Assembly (NCBI GenBank): GCA_965224235.1
Contig: CBDCYP010000001.1
Coordinates: 620,001-684,000, forward strand
Reading direction: 5' to 3'
DNA: 64,000 bases
From: G958295935 sp965224235
GTDB taxonomy: Bacteria; Chloroflexota; Dehalococcoidia; Lucifugimonadales; Lucifugimonadaceae
Positions 1 through 7,889 of this stretch are shown in pieces (position 1 is the first letter of the stretch; every line of letters begins with the position of its first letter). Under the pieces are notes generated by a model. That model had not been told where the DNA came from and searched no databases. It worked only from the letters and a program-made list of their open reading frames with translations. Both the position numbers and the translations under genes were made by a program.

Positions 1-77
1 CCGCTCCGGCAAGTTGTCGTATGCTATCATCCACCTGACTGTGGGCAGAATCTACGGCCTTGATTTGGGAGCAGCCC

Positions 78-117
78 ATTGCAATCCTGATGGCAAAATT
101 GCAATCCTGATGGCAAA
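78..117. repeat. 20-bp perfect tandem duplication
   Basis: The 20 bp beginning ATTGCAATCC are repeated without change at 78-97 and 98-117. The duplication lies just before the first small reading frame and may be a recent slippage event. No function is evident. Confidence 0.8.
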
Positions 118-120
118 GCT

Positions 121-306
121 GTGGGAGAGAAGCACAAGAACTACTGGGCGCCGGGCAGGCGGGATAAATGGGCTTACGTGCCGGAGGACATTACCGAGAC
201 GTGGAACCATCCGGTAGCAGTCTGGGGTCAGTTCTGCGCCGAAGCGAATTTGCAACACTCGGGTACAATGCGGGAGCCGGTAATCCAAGGTGCAATGCTG
301 TTATGA
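121..306 (+). CDS. Possible small protein upstream of the DUF1828 gene
   Basis: This is a 61-codon frame starting with GTG at 121. I recognise no family. Its TGA stop overlaps the ATG of the next gene in an ATGA junction at 303-306, the coupling used throughout this island, and that is the only argument that it is translated. The frame stays open upstream to about 91, so the true start is unclear. It could also be the decayed end of a longer gene that lay left of the window. Confidence 0.3.
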   Translation: MGEKHKNYWAPGRRDKWAYVPEDITETWNHPVAVWGQFCAEANLQHSGTMREPVIQGAMLL

Positions 307-1082
307 ACGTTAATGAACTTTGCGTCTCCATTTGCCAGTCGTTGCCTCCCCTGTTTGTGTGTTCGCCGGCTCCGCAAGAAGGAGTACGGGTACGGACGCC
401 GTTGTTGTACCCGGACGGCGGCGTTGTGGATGTATTCGTTCTGGAACGTAGCGGTAGTTACACTATTACCGACTTTGGGGATGCGCTGGGCTGGCTTGGT
501 ATGCAGTCTGTTAGCCGAAAACGTTCAAACAAGCAGCAATTGCTGATCCAAGATGTATGTCAAACATTACGTATTGAGTTGCTCCAACCCCAGTTAGTAC
601 TTCGCAATGTAGTGAAGGACGCGTTGGGGGAATCGGTGCTCCGCGTCGCCCAAGCAGTCGTCCGAGTTTCCGACCTGTGGTTCACGCTGCGAAGCCAAAC
701 GTTGCAGACTACGGCAGACGAGGTGGACGAGTGGCTGCACGAAAAACGGATTCCCTTCGAGCGGCAAGTGACGAAACAAGGCCGGTCTACCCAAAACTGG
801 ACGGTGGATTTTGAGACACAAATCGACAACCGGACATCCCTAGTGTTTCTGCTAAGCACTGGTTCCCGGGGGGCCGTCAGGCGCATTGCGGAGCACGTCT
901 TGGCAGGGTGTGTTGACCTCCAACACCTTGAGTCAAACCAGCCCAGCTTGGCATTTATCTCGCTATTCGATGACACAGAAGACGTGTGGCGAGCCGAGGA
1001 TTTTGGATTGGTTGAGGATTACTCCAAAATAGCTCGATGGTCTCGCCCAGATGAACTGGAGCAGTTGCTAAAGGCTCCATGA
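303..1082 (+). CDS. DUF1828-type domain protein
   Basis: The protein has 259 aa from the ATG at 303; an earlier in-frame start at 168 would add 45 unlikely residues. The N-terminal half, with TPLLYPDGGVVDVFV followed by YTITDFGDALGWLG, resembles the DUF1828 family, in which a short beta-rich domain precedes a helical C-terminal part. The family is often carried on defence or mobile islands, and its biochemical role is not established. The start is coupled to the small frame upstream. The TGA stop at 1080-1082 overlaps the ATG of a decayed hsdR leader, as if this gene once stood directly in front of hsdR. The family call comes from remembered pattern, without a search. Confidence 0.6.
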   Translation: MNVNELCVSICQSLPPLFVCSPAPQEGVRVRTPLLYPDGGVVDVFVLERSGSYTITDFGDALGWLGMQSVSRKRSNKQQLLIQDVCQTLRIELLQPQLVLRNVVKDALGESVLRVAQAVVRVSDLWFTLRSQTLQTTADEVDEWLHEKRIPFERQVTKQGRSTQNWTVDFETQIDNRTSLVFLLSTGSRGAVRRIAEHVLAGCVDLQHLESNQPSLAFISLFDDTEDVWRAEDFGLVEDYSKIARWSRPDELEQLLKAP

Positions 1083-1180
1083 CCCCCCCTCACCGAAGCC
1101 GCCGCGCTGGCCTGGTGGAGGGGCTCGGGTGGGGGGTGGGGCGCGGGTAAGGCGGCGCGCCTGACGCTTCCGGGGCGGAG
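1079..1180 (+). pseudogene. hsdR 5'-end relic A
   Basis: Starting with ATGACC at 1079, about 100 bp match the opening of the intact hsdR at 8562 (CTCACCGAAGCCG, then CTGG..GAGGGGCTCGG.TGG), with small deletions that break the frame. The ATG overlaps the DUF1828 stop. The match runs to about 1170-1180, where the sequence continues as an hsdS fragment. Confidence 0.75.
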
Positions 1181-1735
1181 CGGGCTGAGTATTGGGAAGA
1201 CGGCGCTCACTGCTGGGCAACGCCTAGAGACCTCGCCGCTCTCGCCGTGCCGGTACTCTTGGAGACCGAGCGGAGGATTACGGATGCCGGCCTGGAACGC
1301 ATAGGGTCGGGACTCCTTCCACGGGGCACGGTCCTCTTGTCTTCGCGGGCGCCGATAGGCTACCTTGCGATTGCAGAGGTTCCAGTCGCTATCAACCAAG
1401 GCTTTATCGGCATCCTGCCGCGTGAAGGAGTCTTGAACCTGTTCATGCTCTACAGGTGCGAGGCATCCCATGAGAAGATAGTCAACCATGCCAACGGCTC
1501 GACGTTCCTTGAAATCAGCAAAGGCATATTTCGGCAAATCCTGTTGGCCGGACCGGACATGCCAGCCATGACCGCGTTCGACAAGAGCACTCGCCTGCTC
1601 TACGAGCGCGTCGTCTCCAATGAGCGCGAGAATCGCGCCCTTGCCGTCTTGCATGATGCGCTGTTGCTGAGGCTGTTGTCCGGGGGAGGTTCGGGTGGGG
1701 GATCCTACATGTCATGTGAAAGAAGGAGACCCTGA
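1170..1735 (+). pseudogene. Type I specificity subunit (HsdS) fragment, copy 1
   Basis: One frame reads AERAEYWEDGAHCWATPRDL, then a target-recognition domain with LLPRGTVLLSSRAPIGYLAI, VAINQGF and the end of a central helix region (ENRALAVLHDALLLRLLSGG). This resembles one TRD with adjoining conserved helix of HsdS, which normally has about 400 aa and two TRDs. Only about 170 residues remain and there is no proper start. The left edge joins the hsdR relic within the GAGCGGGCTGA string that both genes share. A second, about 95% similar copy lies at 4390-4900. It is probably non-functional. Confidence 0.75.
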
Positions 1736-1738
1736 CCG

Positions 1739-2914
1739 ATGCCAAAGCTAAACGAGAGCATCACGTTGAGGCCCGGAGTTCTGAAATGGGCACGGGAGCG
1801 GGCCGGTTTCAACCATGACCAACTCGCAACCCGTCTCAAACTTCAACCCCAAGACATAATGGAATGGGAGCGCTCAGGCAGGATCACCTTCAACAAGGTG
1901 GATGGCCTAGCTAAGCACACTCATACCCCCATCGGCTACTTCTATCTGGCAGAGCCACCCGATGACAGTCTGCCAATCACGGACTTTCGGACTCGTTCCG
2001 GAGTCTCGCCCCAACGGCCCAGCCCCAACCTATTGGATACCGTCTACCAGATGCAGTTGCGCCAAGCCTGGATGAGGGAGGAGATGATTGCCCAAGACGA
2101 TCCTCCGTTGAAATTCGTGGGGGCGTTCAGTCTGGACTCACATCCGGCGCAAGTTGCCGCTGCAATGGACGAGGCGTTGCAACTCAGCGCGGGGTGGGCG
2201 GCGGTGGAAGGAAGCTGGGCAAATGCATTGCGAGCCCTTCGGGACCGTATTGAGTCCACCGGCGTGTTGGTCGTCTCCAATGGAGTCGTGGGGAACAACA
2301 CGCACCGTAAGTTGGATATTGAAGAATTCCAAGGATTTGTGTTGGTCGACGAGTACGCGCCCCTCATTTTCGTCAACAACGCCGACTACAAGACCGCCCA
2401 GATATTCACTTTGGCGCATGAATTGTCTCACATCTTTGTGGGTGAGTCCGGGTTGTCCAAGTTCGAGGACTTAGGTCCACCAGACCATGCGACTGAGGAA
2501 ATCTGCAACAAGATAGCAGCGGAGTTTCTGGTACCGAGTGAGGAATTACGCAAGCGATGGAACACTGCCAGTCAATCTGGCGATCCCTACCAGAACCTCG
2601 CCAAACACTTCAAAGTTAGCACGGTCGTAGCAGCCCGTCGGGCTCTCGATGCCGAACTCATAACACGAGAGATGTTTTTCAAGTACTACCATGAGAATAA
2701 GGCAAGGAACTGGGGAGGGACCCAATCGGAGGACAAAAGAAGTGGCGGACATTTCTGGAAGAACCAACTTTGGCGGGTAGGCGCTCGTTTCGGTAGTGCT
2801 GTGAGTCGTGCGGTCATAGAAGGGCGATTGTCCTATACGGATGCCTATAGCCTTACAGGTTTGAAGGGGGACAACTTCTCAAACATGCCCGAGAAGATGG
2901 GATTCCCTCTGTGA
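1739..2914 (+). CDS. XRE-family regulator with ImmA/IrrE metallopeptidase domain
   Basis: The 391-aa protein begins with an HTH (about residues 12-65, GVLKWARERAGFNHDQLATR). An M78-type peptidase domain follows with an intact HExxH zinc motif in FTLAHELSHIF near residue 228 and a later Glu-rich helix, EEICNKIAAEFLVP. Proteins of this build commonly act as antitoxin-regulators or phage-type repressors. It overlaps the PIN gene at 2911 by four bases (GTGA), so the two are probably one antitoxin-toxin operon. The C-terminal ~100 residues are of unknown role. A second XRE-ImmA/PIN pair occurs at 15035-16742, on the other strand and broken. Confidence 0.85.
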   Translation: MPKLNESITLRPGVLKWARERAGFNHDQLATRLKLQPQDIMEWERSGRITFNKVDGLAKHTHTPIGYFYLAEPPDDSLPITDFRTRSGVSPQRPSPNLLDTVYQMQLRQAWMREEMIAQDDPPLKFVGAFSLDSHPAQVAAAMDEALQLSAGWAAVEGSWANALRALRDRIESTGVLVVSNGVVGNNTHRKLDIEEFQGFVLVDEYAPLIFVNNADYKTAQIFTLAHELSHIFVGESGLSKFEDLGPPDHATEEICNKIAAEFLVPSEELRKRWNTASQSGDPYQNLAKHFKVSTVVAARRALDAELITREMFFKYYHENKARNWGGTQSEDKRSGGHFWKNQLWRVGARFGSAVSRAVIEGRLSYTDAYSLTGLKGDNFSNMPEKMGFPL

Positions 2915-3447
2915 CCAGTTCCCTCCCGCCACAGCTCGGCTTTTCGATGAGATATTTGCTCGACGCAAATATCTTCATAGCCGCTTGGCGCGATCACTAT
3001 CCAATAGACCTTCATCCAGGATTCTGGGCATGCCTTAAACACTACTGGAAAGAGAAGAGAGTTCTTAGCGTTGATAGAGTGCGTGATGAGATCGAGAGTC
3101 CGAAAGAACTCGTCGCTTGGCTCAAACAACACTGGCACGATGCCTTCGCCTCCACAAGACATCCCGAAATAGTGAATGTATTCTCCAAAATGCATATGTG
3201 GGTTCAAATGAACGCTCAGTTCCTACCAGCAGCGAAGCACGAGTTTGCTCAGGCAGCGGATGGCTGGCTAGCGGCATATGCCAAGACTCACAATGCCATC
3301 CTGGTTACCAACGAAGTGTACAACGAGAATACCAAGAAGAAGGTCCCACTCCCCAACTTGTGTAGGACGTTTGATGTTGAAGTCTGCAATACAGTCGATA
3401 TGCTGCGCGGTCTGGGCGTTACGTTCGACTTGAGGACGCCCTCATGA
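2911..3447 (+). CDS. DUF4411-type PIN-domain ribonuclease (toxin)
   Basis: The PIN fold starts at MRYLLDANIFIAAW, and the first acidic residue is in LLDAN. Later acidic positions sit in the helix region around ADGWLAAYAKTHNAILVTNE. PIN toxins cut RNA and are held inactive by a partner, here presumably the XRE-ImmA protein just upstream. Two starts are possible: the coupled GTG at 2911, or the ATG at 2947, which gives the usual compact PIN N-terminus. The TGA at 3445-3447 overlaps the ATG of hsdR relic B. Confidence 0.8.
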   Translation: MTSSLPPQLGFSMRYLLDANIFIAAWRDHYPIDLHPGFWACLKHYWKEKRVLSVDRVRDEIESPKELVAWLKQHWHDAFASTRHPEIVNVFSKMHMWVQMNAQFLPAAKHEFAQAADGWLAAYAKTHNAILVTNEVYNENTKKKVPLPNLCRTFDVEVCNTVDMLRGLGVTFDLRTPS

Positions 3448-3590
3448 CCACGCTCACCGAAGCCGACGTCGAGCAGGCTGGCCTGGCCTGGCTGGAGGGC
3501 CTCGGCTGGCAGGTGGCCCACGGGGGCCGGACATCGCGCCCGGCGCTCCCAATGCGGAGCGGGCTGACTTCGGGCAGGTGGCTTTACCCA
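3444..3590 (+). pseudogene. hsdR 5'-end relic B
   Basis: This is the best preserved relic. It reads in frame as MTTLTEADVEQAGLAWLEGL and the DNA remains alignable to hsdR through GAGCGGGCTGACTT(C/T)GGGCAGGT, about 135 bp in all. After 3580 the sequence leaves hsdR and runs into the hicA region. Its ATG overlaps the stop of the PIN gene. Confidence 0.85.
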
Positions 3591-3623
3591 CTTGTAAGGC
3601 CCGAACCCCAAGAAACATTGACG

Positions 3624-3878
3624 ATGAACCGGAACGATAGGCTGCGACAGGGGATTTTGAGCGGTCGGGCGGATGCGAATATACGTTTCGACACCCTCCG
3701 GCTATTCCTGCTGCGCCTGGGATTTGTTGAGCGGGTGCGGGTAAGTCATCATGTATTCAGGAAGGAAGGCGTTCGCGAGCGGCTGAACCTACAACGTGAT
3801 GGCAGCAACGCCAAGCCCTACCAAGTGCGGCAGGTCCGGCAGGTAATCCTGAGACACCAACTTGAAGGGGGAGAGTAA
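3624..3878 (+). CDS. hicA: HicA-like toxin
   Basis: An 84-aa frame whose centre (LRLFLLRLGFVERVRVSHHVFRK) matches the HicA core, a dsRNA-binding-like fold with the catalytic His in a G/V-SHH-x-F/Y pattern. HicA cleaves mRNA and is neutralised by HicB. The ATG at 3624 is chosen because residues encoded upstream belong to the hsdR relic with which the frame is accidentally continuous. The TAA stop shares one base with the hicB ATG at 3878. The length fits the family. Confidence 0.75.
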   Translation: MNRNDRLRQGILSGRADANIRFDTLRLFLLRLGFVERVRVSHHVFRKEGVRERLNLQRDGSNAKPYQVRQVRQVILRHQLEGGE

Positions 3879-4114
3879 TGCATAAATACGAGATCATCAT
3901 CTATTGGAGCAACGAAGATGATGCCTTTGTCGCCGAAGCGCCTGAACTCCCAGGGCGCCTTGCCCACGGCGGCACGCAGGAGGCGGCGTTGGAACACATC
4001 AATCAAGCCGTGGACTTGTGGCTCGAAACGGCGCGGGAGTTCGGCGACCCAATTCCAGAACCCAAGGGCGAACGCCTGATGCTAGCAAGACCACGCTCAC
4101 CGAAGCCGACGTAG
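3878..4114 (+). CDS. hicB: HicB-like antitoxin, copy 1 (read-through end)
   Basis: It starts MHKYEIIIYWSNEDDAFVAE and continues with the HicB partial RNase-H-like fold (ELPGRLAHGGTQEAALEHI). Directly behind hicA, it should bind and silence that toxin. It is 78 aa, against 70 in the nearly identical copy at 8353. The stop that overlaps hsdR in the other copy (GCATGACC) is here GCAAGACC, so translation runs eight codons into hsdR relic C. HicB of this short type lacks a separate DNA-binding domain. Confidence 0.85.
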   Translation: MHKYEIIIYWSNEDDAFVAEAPELPGRLAHGGTQEAALEHINQAVDLWLETAREFGDPIPEPKGERLMLARPRSPKPT

Positions 4115-4160
4115 AAGCCGCCGCCTGGCTTGAATGGAGGGCCTCGGCTGGGGGCGACCA
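4087..4160 (+). pseudogene. hsdR 5'-end relic C
   Basis: The sequence after copy 1 of hicB repeats the hsdR opening (ACCACGCTCACCGAAGCC, then GACGTAGA.GCCGCCG) but has lost the ATG by a single T-to-A change and carries small deletions. The hicB-hsdR junction is otherwise the same as the live one at 8562, so relic C and hicB copy 1 derive from one duplicated block. Nothing gene-like is seen from 4161 to about 4230. Confidence 0.75.
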
Positions 4161-4229
4161 GCGCTCCTGACTTTTGCCAGGCTCCTCCGATTGAAGACAA
4201 CGTGATTTGTATATCAATAATGGGTTGTT

Positions 4230-5015
4230 ATGATGCACAATGAGAAGCACGGGAACGAAGAGCACCTATGCCCCCCCCCCCCCCCCCCCCCAGCCGACGT
4301 TGAGCAAGCCGCCCTCGACTGGCTGGCGGCCCTCGGTTGGCCGCGTGGCCCCGCGGCCCCGGGCCATGGTCAAAGCGCCTGCGGGAAGCGGGCTGAGTAT
4401 TGGGAAGACGGCGCTCACCGCTGGGCAACGCCTAAAGACCTCGCCGCTCTCGCCACACCGGTACTCTTGGAGACCGAGCGGAGGATTACGGATGCCGGCC
4501 TGCAACGCGTAGGGTCGGGACTCCTTCCGCGGGGCACAGTCCTCTTGTCTTCGAGGGCGCCGATAGGCTACCTTGCGATTGCAGAGGTTCCAGTCGCTAT
4601 CAACCAAGGCTTTATCGGCATCCTGCCGCGTGAAGGAGTCTTGAACCTGTTCATGCGCTACTGGTGCGAGGTATCCCACGAGAAGATAGTCAACCATGCC
4701 AACGGCTCGACGTTCCTTGAAATCAGCAAAGGCATATTTCGGCAAATCCTGTTGGCCGCGCCGGACATGGCAGCCGTGACCGCGTTCGACAAGAGCACTC
4801 GCCTGCTCTACGAGCGCGTCGTCTCCAATGAGCGCGAGAATCGCGCCCTTGCCGCACTGCGGGATGTGCTGTTGCTGAGGCTAGTGTCCGGGGGGTGGAC
4901 GGGGGGTGGACGGCGGATGGGAGATGGCAAACCTGATGGATCTGAACACTCAGAAATCGCGATTTTCTTTGTCCTACATCGAAGCAATTGCTTCCCATGC
5001 AGGATTTCAGGTTGA
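4230..5015 (+). pseudogene. HsdR-leader / HsdS chimera, copy 2 (relic D)
   Basis: One open frame reads a poly-Pro stretch from the C run, then ADVEQAALDWLAALGW (the HsdR N-terminus), then about 15 residues of degraded leader. It continues with RAEYWEDGAHRWATPKDL and an HsdS target-recognition domain ending near ALRDVLLLRLVSGG at about 4890. Residues after that are out of the hsdS frame and overlap the DUF4365 gene. It covers about half an HsdS. Whether the chimera is made is unknown; the lack of a second TRD argues against a working specificity subunit. Confidence 0.65.
4271..4291. repeat. Homopolymer run of 21 C
   Basis: Twenty-one C follow an ATG at 4268-4270 and join hsdR relic D at its Ala-Asp-Val codons. 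Runs of this length slip readily in replication. With 21 C the ATG frame stops within four codons after the run; a loss of one or gain of two C would open it into the HsdR-HsdS chimera behind it. Confidence 0.9.
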
Positions 5016-5418
5016 AGAAGTGAAAGTGGACCGCGACAGTGTCGATGGAACCTTAAAGTCAGACTTTGGCAAGAGGCCCCGAGTAGAGTTTCAAGCTAAG
5101 GCGACAGCCAGAGATGTTGTCCGGGACAATCACATTCACTTTCCCCTACCGGTCAAGAACTACAACGATCTGCGAATTGAAGCCATCAATCCTAGAATCC
5201 TGATAGTTCTTGTGATGCCACAGGAGATTCCGCAATGGGTCGAACAAACAACCCAAGAGCTCTGCTTGCGCCACTGTGCCTACTGGATATCTCTTATAAG
5301 GCAACCTGAGACATCGAATGATCACAATGTTACAGTCCGTCTGCCATTAGCCAATGTATTCAACAGTTCTCAACTCACCGGCTTGATGCAGAGGACTGAA
5401 GGGACAGGTGCGTTGTGA
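4924..5418 (+). CDS. DUF4365-domain protein (predicted PD-(D/E)xK-like fold)
   Basis: A 164-aa protein from the ATG at 4924; another in-frame Met lies at 4906. The stretch VDGTLKSDFG followed by RVEFQAKAT looks like the D...(E/Q)xK strand pair of DUF4365, a family related to restriction-type nucleases and common in defence loci. The stop overlaps the GTG start of the 376-aa gene at 5415, so the two are translationally coupled and may work as one system. No partner is known to me with certainty. Confidence 0.7.
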   Translation: MANLMDLNTQKSRFSLSYIEAIASHAGFQVEEVKVDRDSVDGTLKSDFGKRPRVEFQAKATARDVVRDNHIHFPLPVKNYNDLRIEAINPRILIVLVMPQEIPQWVEQTTQELCLRHCAYWISLIRQPETSNDHNVTVRLPLANVFNSSQLTGLMQRTEGTGAL

Positions 5419-6545
5419 TAGTCCAAATACGCGACCGGGAAGCCTTGTCTGCCATTTCCATAGTCAGTCTTCGCGCTTATCTAAATTCCCGCGGCTGGAT
5501 CAATGCAGGATGTTGGGGGGAGCGCCCAATTACCATTTTCGCCAAAGAGCATGAGGGAAGAACGTGGGAAATTCTAATTCCACACCGCGATACCATTGGT
5601 GGCTACGCCGAGAACATGGCCGAGTCCGTCGCCGTTCTGGCGGCGGTTGAGGAACGCTCAGAGCTTGACGTATTCTATGACCTCGCTGCCACCGGCGCCG
5701 ATGTGATTCAGATGCGCTCAGTCAACGGGAAGGCGAGAGAGGCTTTGTCGTTGCGCCAGAGCGCCAGTATGCTCAATGACGCATATAAAATGCTTGAGGC
5801 AGGAGCAAGGTTCGCGGAGAAACCCCGCGCAATCTACCGCGGCAAGTTGAGTTCCGACGTAGCGGAATATCTCGACAGTGTACATCCGCTGCCCGGCTAC
5901 TCCCAGGGCTACGCCCTAACGTTGCATTCTCCCGTTCCGGTAGGATTTGAAAGACAGGAAGATTTTGGAGACGACTTTCATGCCCCTTTCTCCCGTCTCG
6001 TTACCATCAAACTCGCCCAAGGACTCCGGCATACCAGCGATGCGCTGGAGCTAGTCGTTGCCGACGATACGCTGGAGCCTTTCAGGGAAGCGGTGGGCAA
6101 TGGCGTCAGCGCGAATCTATGTGATTCGGTAGCGGAAATGGCCAAGCAAGGGGAGGGAATCGCAATCGAGTTGACTTGGGCCGGAGTGCGGCCGTCCAAG
6201 ATGCCAGGCTCCCTCTTTCAGTTTTCTCCAGCCTCTGCCGACATCCTGCAGGAAGCGGCAAAATCGCTTCGCCGCAGAGAGTCGTCCTACGACGAGCAGA
6301 TAGTAGGCTTGGTAGTTCGGCTGGAAAAGCAACCACCGGAATTCGAGGGCAAAGCTACAGTTGCGTCAGTGTGGGACGGGCGTCTCACACGCATGAATGT
6401 TGAGTTTGAGCAGGCGGTTTACGAAACAGTTATCAACGCATTTAGAGACCAGGCACAGGTTAGACTCGACGCAGACGTCCATCCGTTGGGCAGGGGTTAC
6501 GAATTGCGAAACCCGCGAAACTTACTGGTCGTCCCGGAAGAGTAG
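5415..6545 (+). CDS. Unknown 376-aa protein coupled to DUF4365
   Basis: I do not recognise the family. The start is the GTG at 5415 within GTGA. No signal peptide or membrane segment is visible. The N-terminal ~40 residues (SLRAYLNSRGWINAGCWG) and the alternation of strand and helix suggest a soluble globular protein. A central RLVTIKLAQGLRHT...ALELV strand-helix and a C-terminal EQAVYETVINAF helix are the most regular parts. It follows DUF4365 in an overlapping operon and is followed at once by another hsdR relic, so it arrived as part of a two-gene cassette. Confidence 0.7.
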   Translation: MIVQIRDREALSAISIVSLRAYLNSRGWINAGCWGERPITIFAKEHEGRTWEILIPHRDTIGGYAENMAESVAVLAAVEERSELDVFYDLAATGADVIQMRSVNGKAREALSLRQSASMLNDAYKMLEAGARFAEKPRAIYRGKLSSDVAEYLDSVHPLPGYSQGYALTLHSPVPVGFERQEDFGDDFHAPFSRLVTIKLAQGLRHTSDALELVVADDTLEPFREAVGNGVSANLCDSVAEMAKQGEGIAIELTWAGVRPSKMPGSLFQFSPASADILQEAAKSLRRRESSYDEQIVGLVVRLEKQPPEFEGKATVASVWDGRLTRMNVEFEQAVYETVINAFRDQAQVRLDADVHPLGRGYELRNPRNLLVVPEE

Positions 6546-6554
6546 GCAATTTCC

Positions 6555-6665
6555 ATTACCACCCTCACCGAAGCCGACGTCGAGCAAGCCGCTCTGGCCT
6601 GGCTGGCGGCCCTCGGTTAGCCGCGTGGCCCGCGGCCCCGGGCCGCGGTCAAAACGCCTGCGGGA
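6555..6665 (+). pseudogene. hsdR 5'-end relic E
   Basis: ATTACCACCCTCACCGAAGCC corresponds to the hsdR start with ATG changed to ATT. It is followed by GACGTCGAGCAAGCCGC and a leader that is nearly identical to relic D (GCGGCCCTCGGTT, then CGCGGCCCCGGGCC). D and E share this diverged form and part at about 6662, so they are sister copies. An internal TAG ends the frame. Confidence 0.75.
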
Positions 6666-6692
6666 AGGGTTCTTTGCGGGATGGGGTGATAT

Positions 6693-6707
6693 AGTCTATG
6701 GTAGACT
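6693..6707. promoter_or_regulatory. Inverted repeat, likely Phd operator
   Basis: AGTCTA and TAGACT flank a 3-bp spacer 33 bp before the Phd start. Phd/YefM antitoxins autoregulate by binding palindromes at their promoter, so this is the obvious candidate. TATAGTC-like -10 matches overlap it. Confidence 0.45.
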
Positions 6708-6739
6708 AGTACAACGTTTTTCGGAGGGAGTGCGCTACA

Positions 6740-7018
6740 GTGATTAGTTCCAAGCCTTCCCGGATCTGGACCGTGGCCGAGGCCAAGGCCAGCCTTTCAG
6801 AGATTCTTCGCCTCGCCGAAGAGGAGGGACCCCAGCGCATCGGCGTGCGAAGGCCTTTCGTCGTGGTGCCTGAGCGCGTATGGCAGGCGCACGCGCCGGA
6901 GCGCAAGTCCCTAGGCAAATGGCTGATTGAGCATACTCCGCGAGGGGTTGAGCTTTCGATCCCGAGCCGCCGCGGAAGCGGACGCCGGATACCGTTCACC
7001 TCCGAAGCGGCCGAATGA
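6740..7018 (+). CDS. Phd/YefM-family antitoxin
   Basis: The 92-aa protein begins with the Phd fold: WTVAEAKASLSEILRLAEEE, then RRPFVVVPERVW. It starts at GTG 6740 with GGAGGG about 11 bases upstream. The N-terminal part should bind the operator and the polar C-terminal tail should fold onto the VapC toxin. It overlaps vapC at 7015 by ATGA. A distant relative with its own VapC lies at 18154-18414 on the other strand. Confidence 0.85.
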   Translation: MISSKPSRIWTVAEAKASLSEILRLAEEEGPQRIGVRRPFVVVPERVWQAHAPERKSLGKWLIEHTPRGVELSIPSRRGSGRRIPFTSEAAE

Positions 7019-7434
7019 GCGGATACCTGCTTGACACCAACGTGGTCTCCGAGCTGGTAAAACGAAGCCCGCATCCAGGCGTCATCAACTTTCTGAACGC
7101 TCACGATGATATTTGGCTATCGGCCATAGTGGTCGAAGAGCTTGAATTAGGTGTACAACTTCTCCCGGAAGGTCGCCGCCTCGACGAGCTGAGAGCCTGG
7201 CTGACTAACCTGCTGGAGGACTTCGCTCAGCGCGTGTTGCCCGTCGAGACTCCGGAGGCCGTATGGGCAGCCACGTTCCAGGCGCGTACGCACCGAGAAG
7301 GCCGGGCGCTGCATCTGGGAGATGCGCTCATCGCAGGAACGGCAAAGGCCAATAACCTGGTAGTAGTAACCCGAAACGTTACCGATTTTGACGGCCTGGA
7401 CGTCGAAACCGTGAACCCCTGGGGCTCCCCATGA
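7015..7434 (+). CDS. vapC: VapC-type PIN ribonuclease toxin
   Basis: The 139-aa PIN domain is complete: LLDTNVVSEL with the first Asp, a Glu in VVEELELG, Asp in LHLGDALIAGTA, and the late acid in VTRNVTDFDGLD. It is an RNA endonuclease inhibited by the Phd protein before it. The stop TGA overlaps the ATG of hsdR relic F, the same junction as at DUF1828, DUF4411 and hicB. Confidence 0.9.
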   Translation: MSGYLLDTNVVSELVKRSPHPGVINFLNAHDDIWLSAIVVEELELGVQLLPEGRRLDELRAWLTNLLEDFAQRVLPVETPEAVWAATFQARTHREGRALHLGDALIAGTAKANNLVVVTRNVTDFDGLDVETVNPWGSP

Positions 7435-7535
7435 CCCCCCCTCACCGAAGCTGACAGAGAAGCCGCCGCGCTGGCGGGTGGGGCTCGGCTGGCAGGTGGC
7501 GCACGGGCCGGGTTGGGGAAGGGCGGGGCGTGATT
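7431..7535 (+). pseudogene. hsdR 5'-end relic F
   Basis: ATGACCCCCCCTCACCGAAGC, then CCGCCGCGCTGG and GGGGCTCGGCTGG, align to hsdR for about 95 bp with several deletions and no open frame. The CCCCCCC in place of CCACG is shared with relic A, which suggests that A and F are sister copies. Confidence 0.75.
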
Positions 7536-7597
7536 GGAACGCGGAATGCTATCATTGCGCTGATGGGAAACGGGGCGTGATTTAGAGGGGAGACAAA

Positions 7598-7888
7598 ATG
7601 GAAGTGAAAGAGGCGGCGCTGCTGGCGAAGAATTACGTTTCCGACCTCTTCGCTGACGAGCACATAACAGAGATTGCCCTCGAAGAGGTTGACTTCGACC
7701 ACGATTCCAATACGTGGAGAATAACTATTGGCTTTTTGCACCCGGCACATGCGAAAACTCTCCTAGCTGACCAGACTACTAGTCCCTGGCTCAGACCCTT
7801 GGAACGCTCCTATAAGGTTGTTCACATCAACGATGAGACTGGCAAAGTCACAGCCCTCAAGGACCGGTTTTTGGCTCCTGCCGAGTGA
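7598..7888 (+). CDS. Unknown 96-aa protein, probable antitoxin partner of the next PIN gene
   Basis: An acidic protein (MEVKEAALLAKNYVSDLFAD, then a beta-rich middle) with a good AGGGGAG ribosome site upstream of 7598. It ends one base before the PIN start at 7890. I do not recognise its family. The compact pairing with a PIN gene makes an antitoxin role plausible, by position only; no DNA-binding motif is visible. Confidence 0.6.
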   Translation: MEVKEAALLAKNYVSDLFADEHITEIALEEVDFDHDSNTWRITIGFLHPAHAKTLLADQTTSPWLRPLERSYKVVHINDETGKVTALKDRFLAPAE

Positions 7889-7889
7889 G

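Noticed and set aside
3444..3623. N-terminal 60 residues continuous with HicA
   Set aside because: They are the decayed HsdR leader and run into hicA by chance. HicA of normal length begins at 3624.
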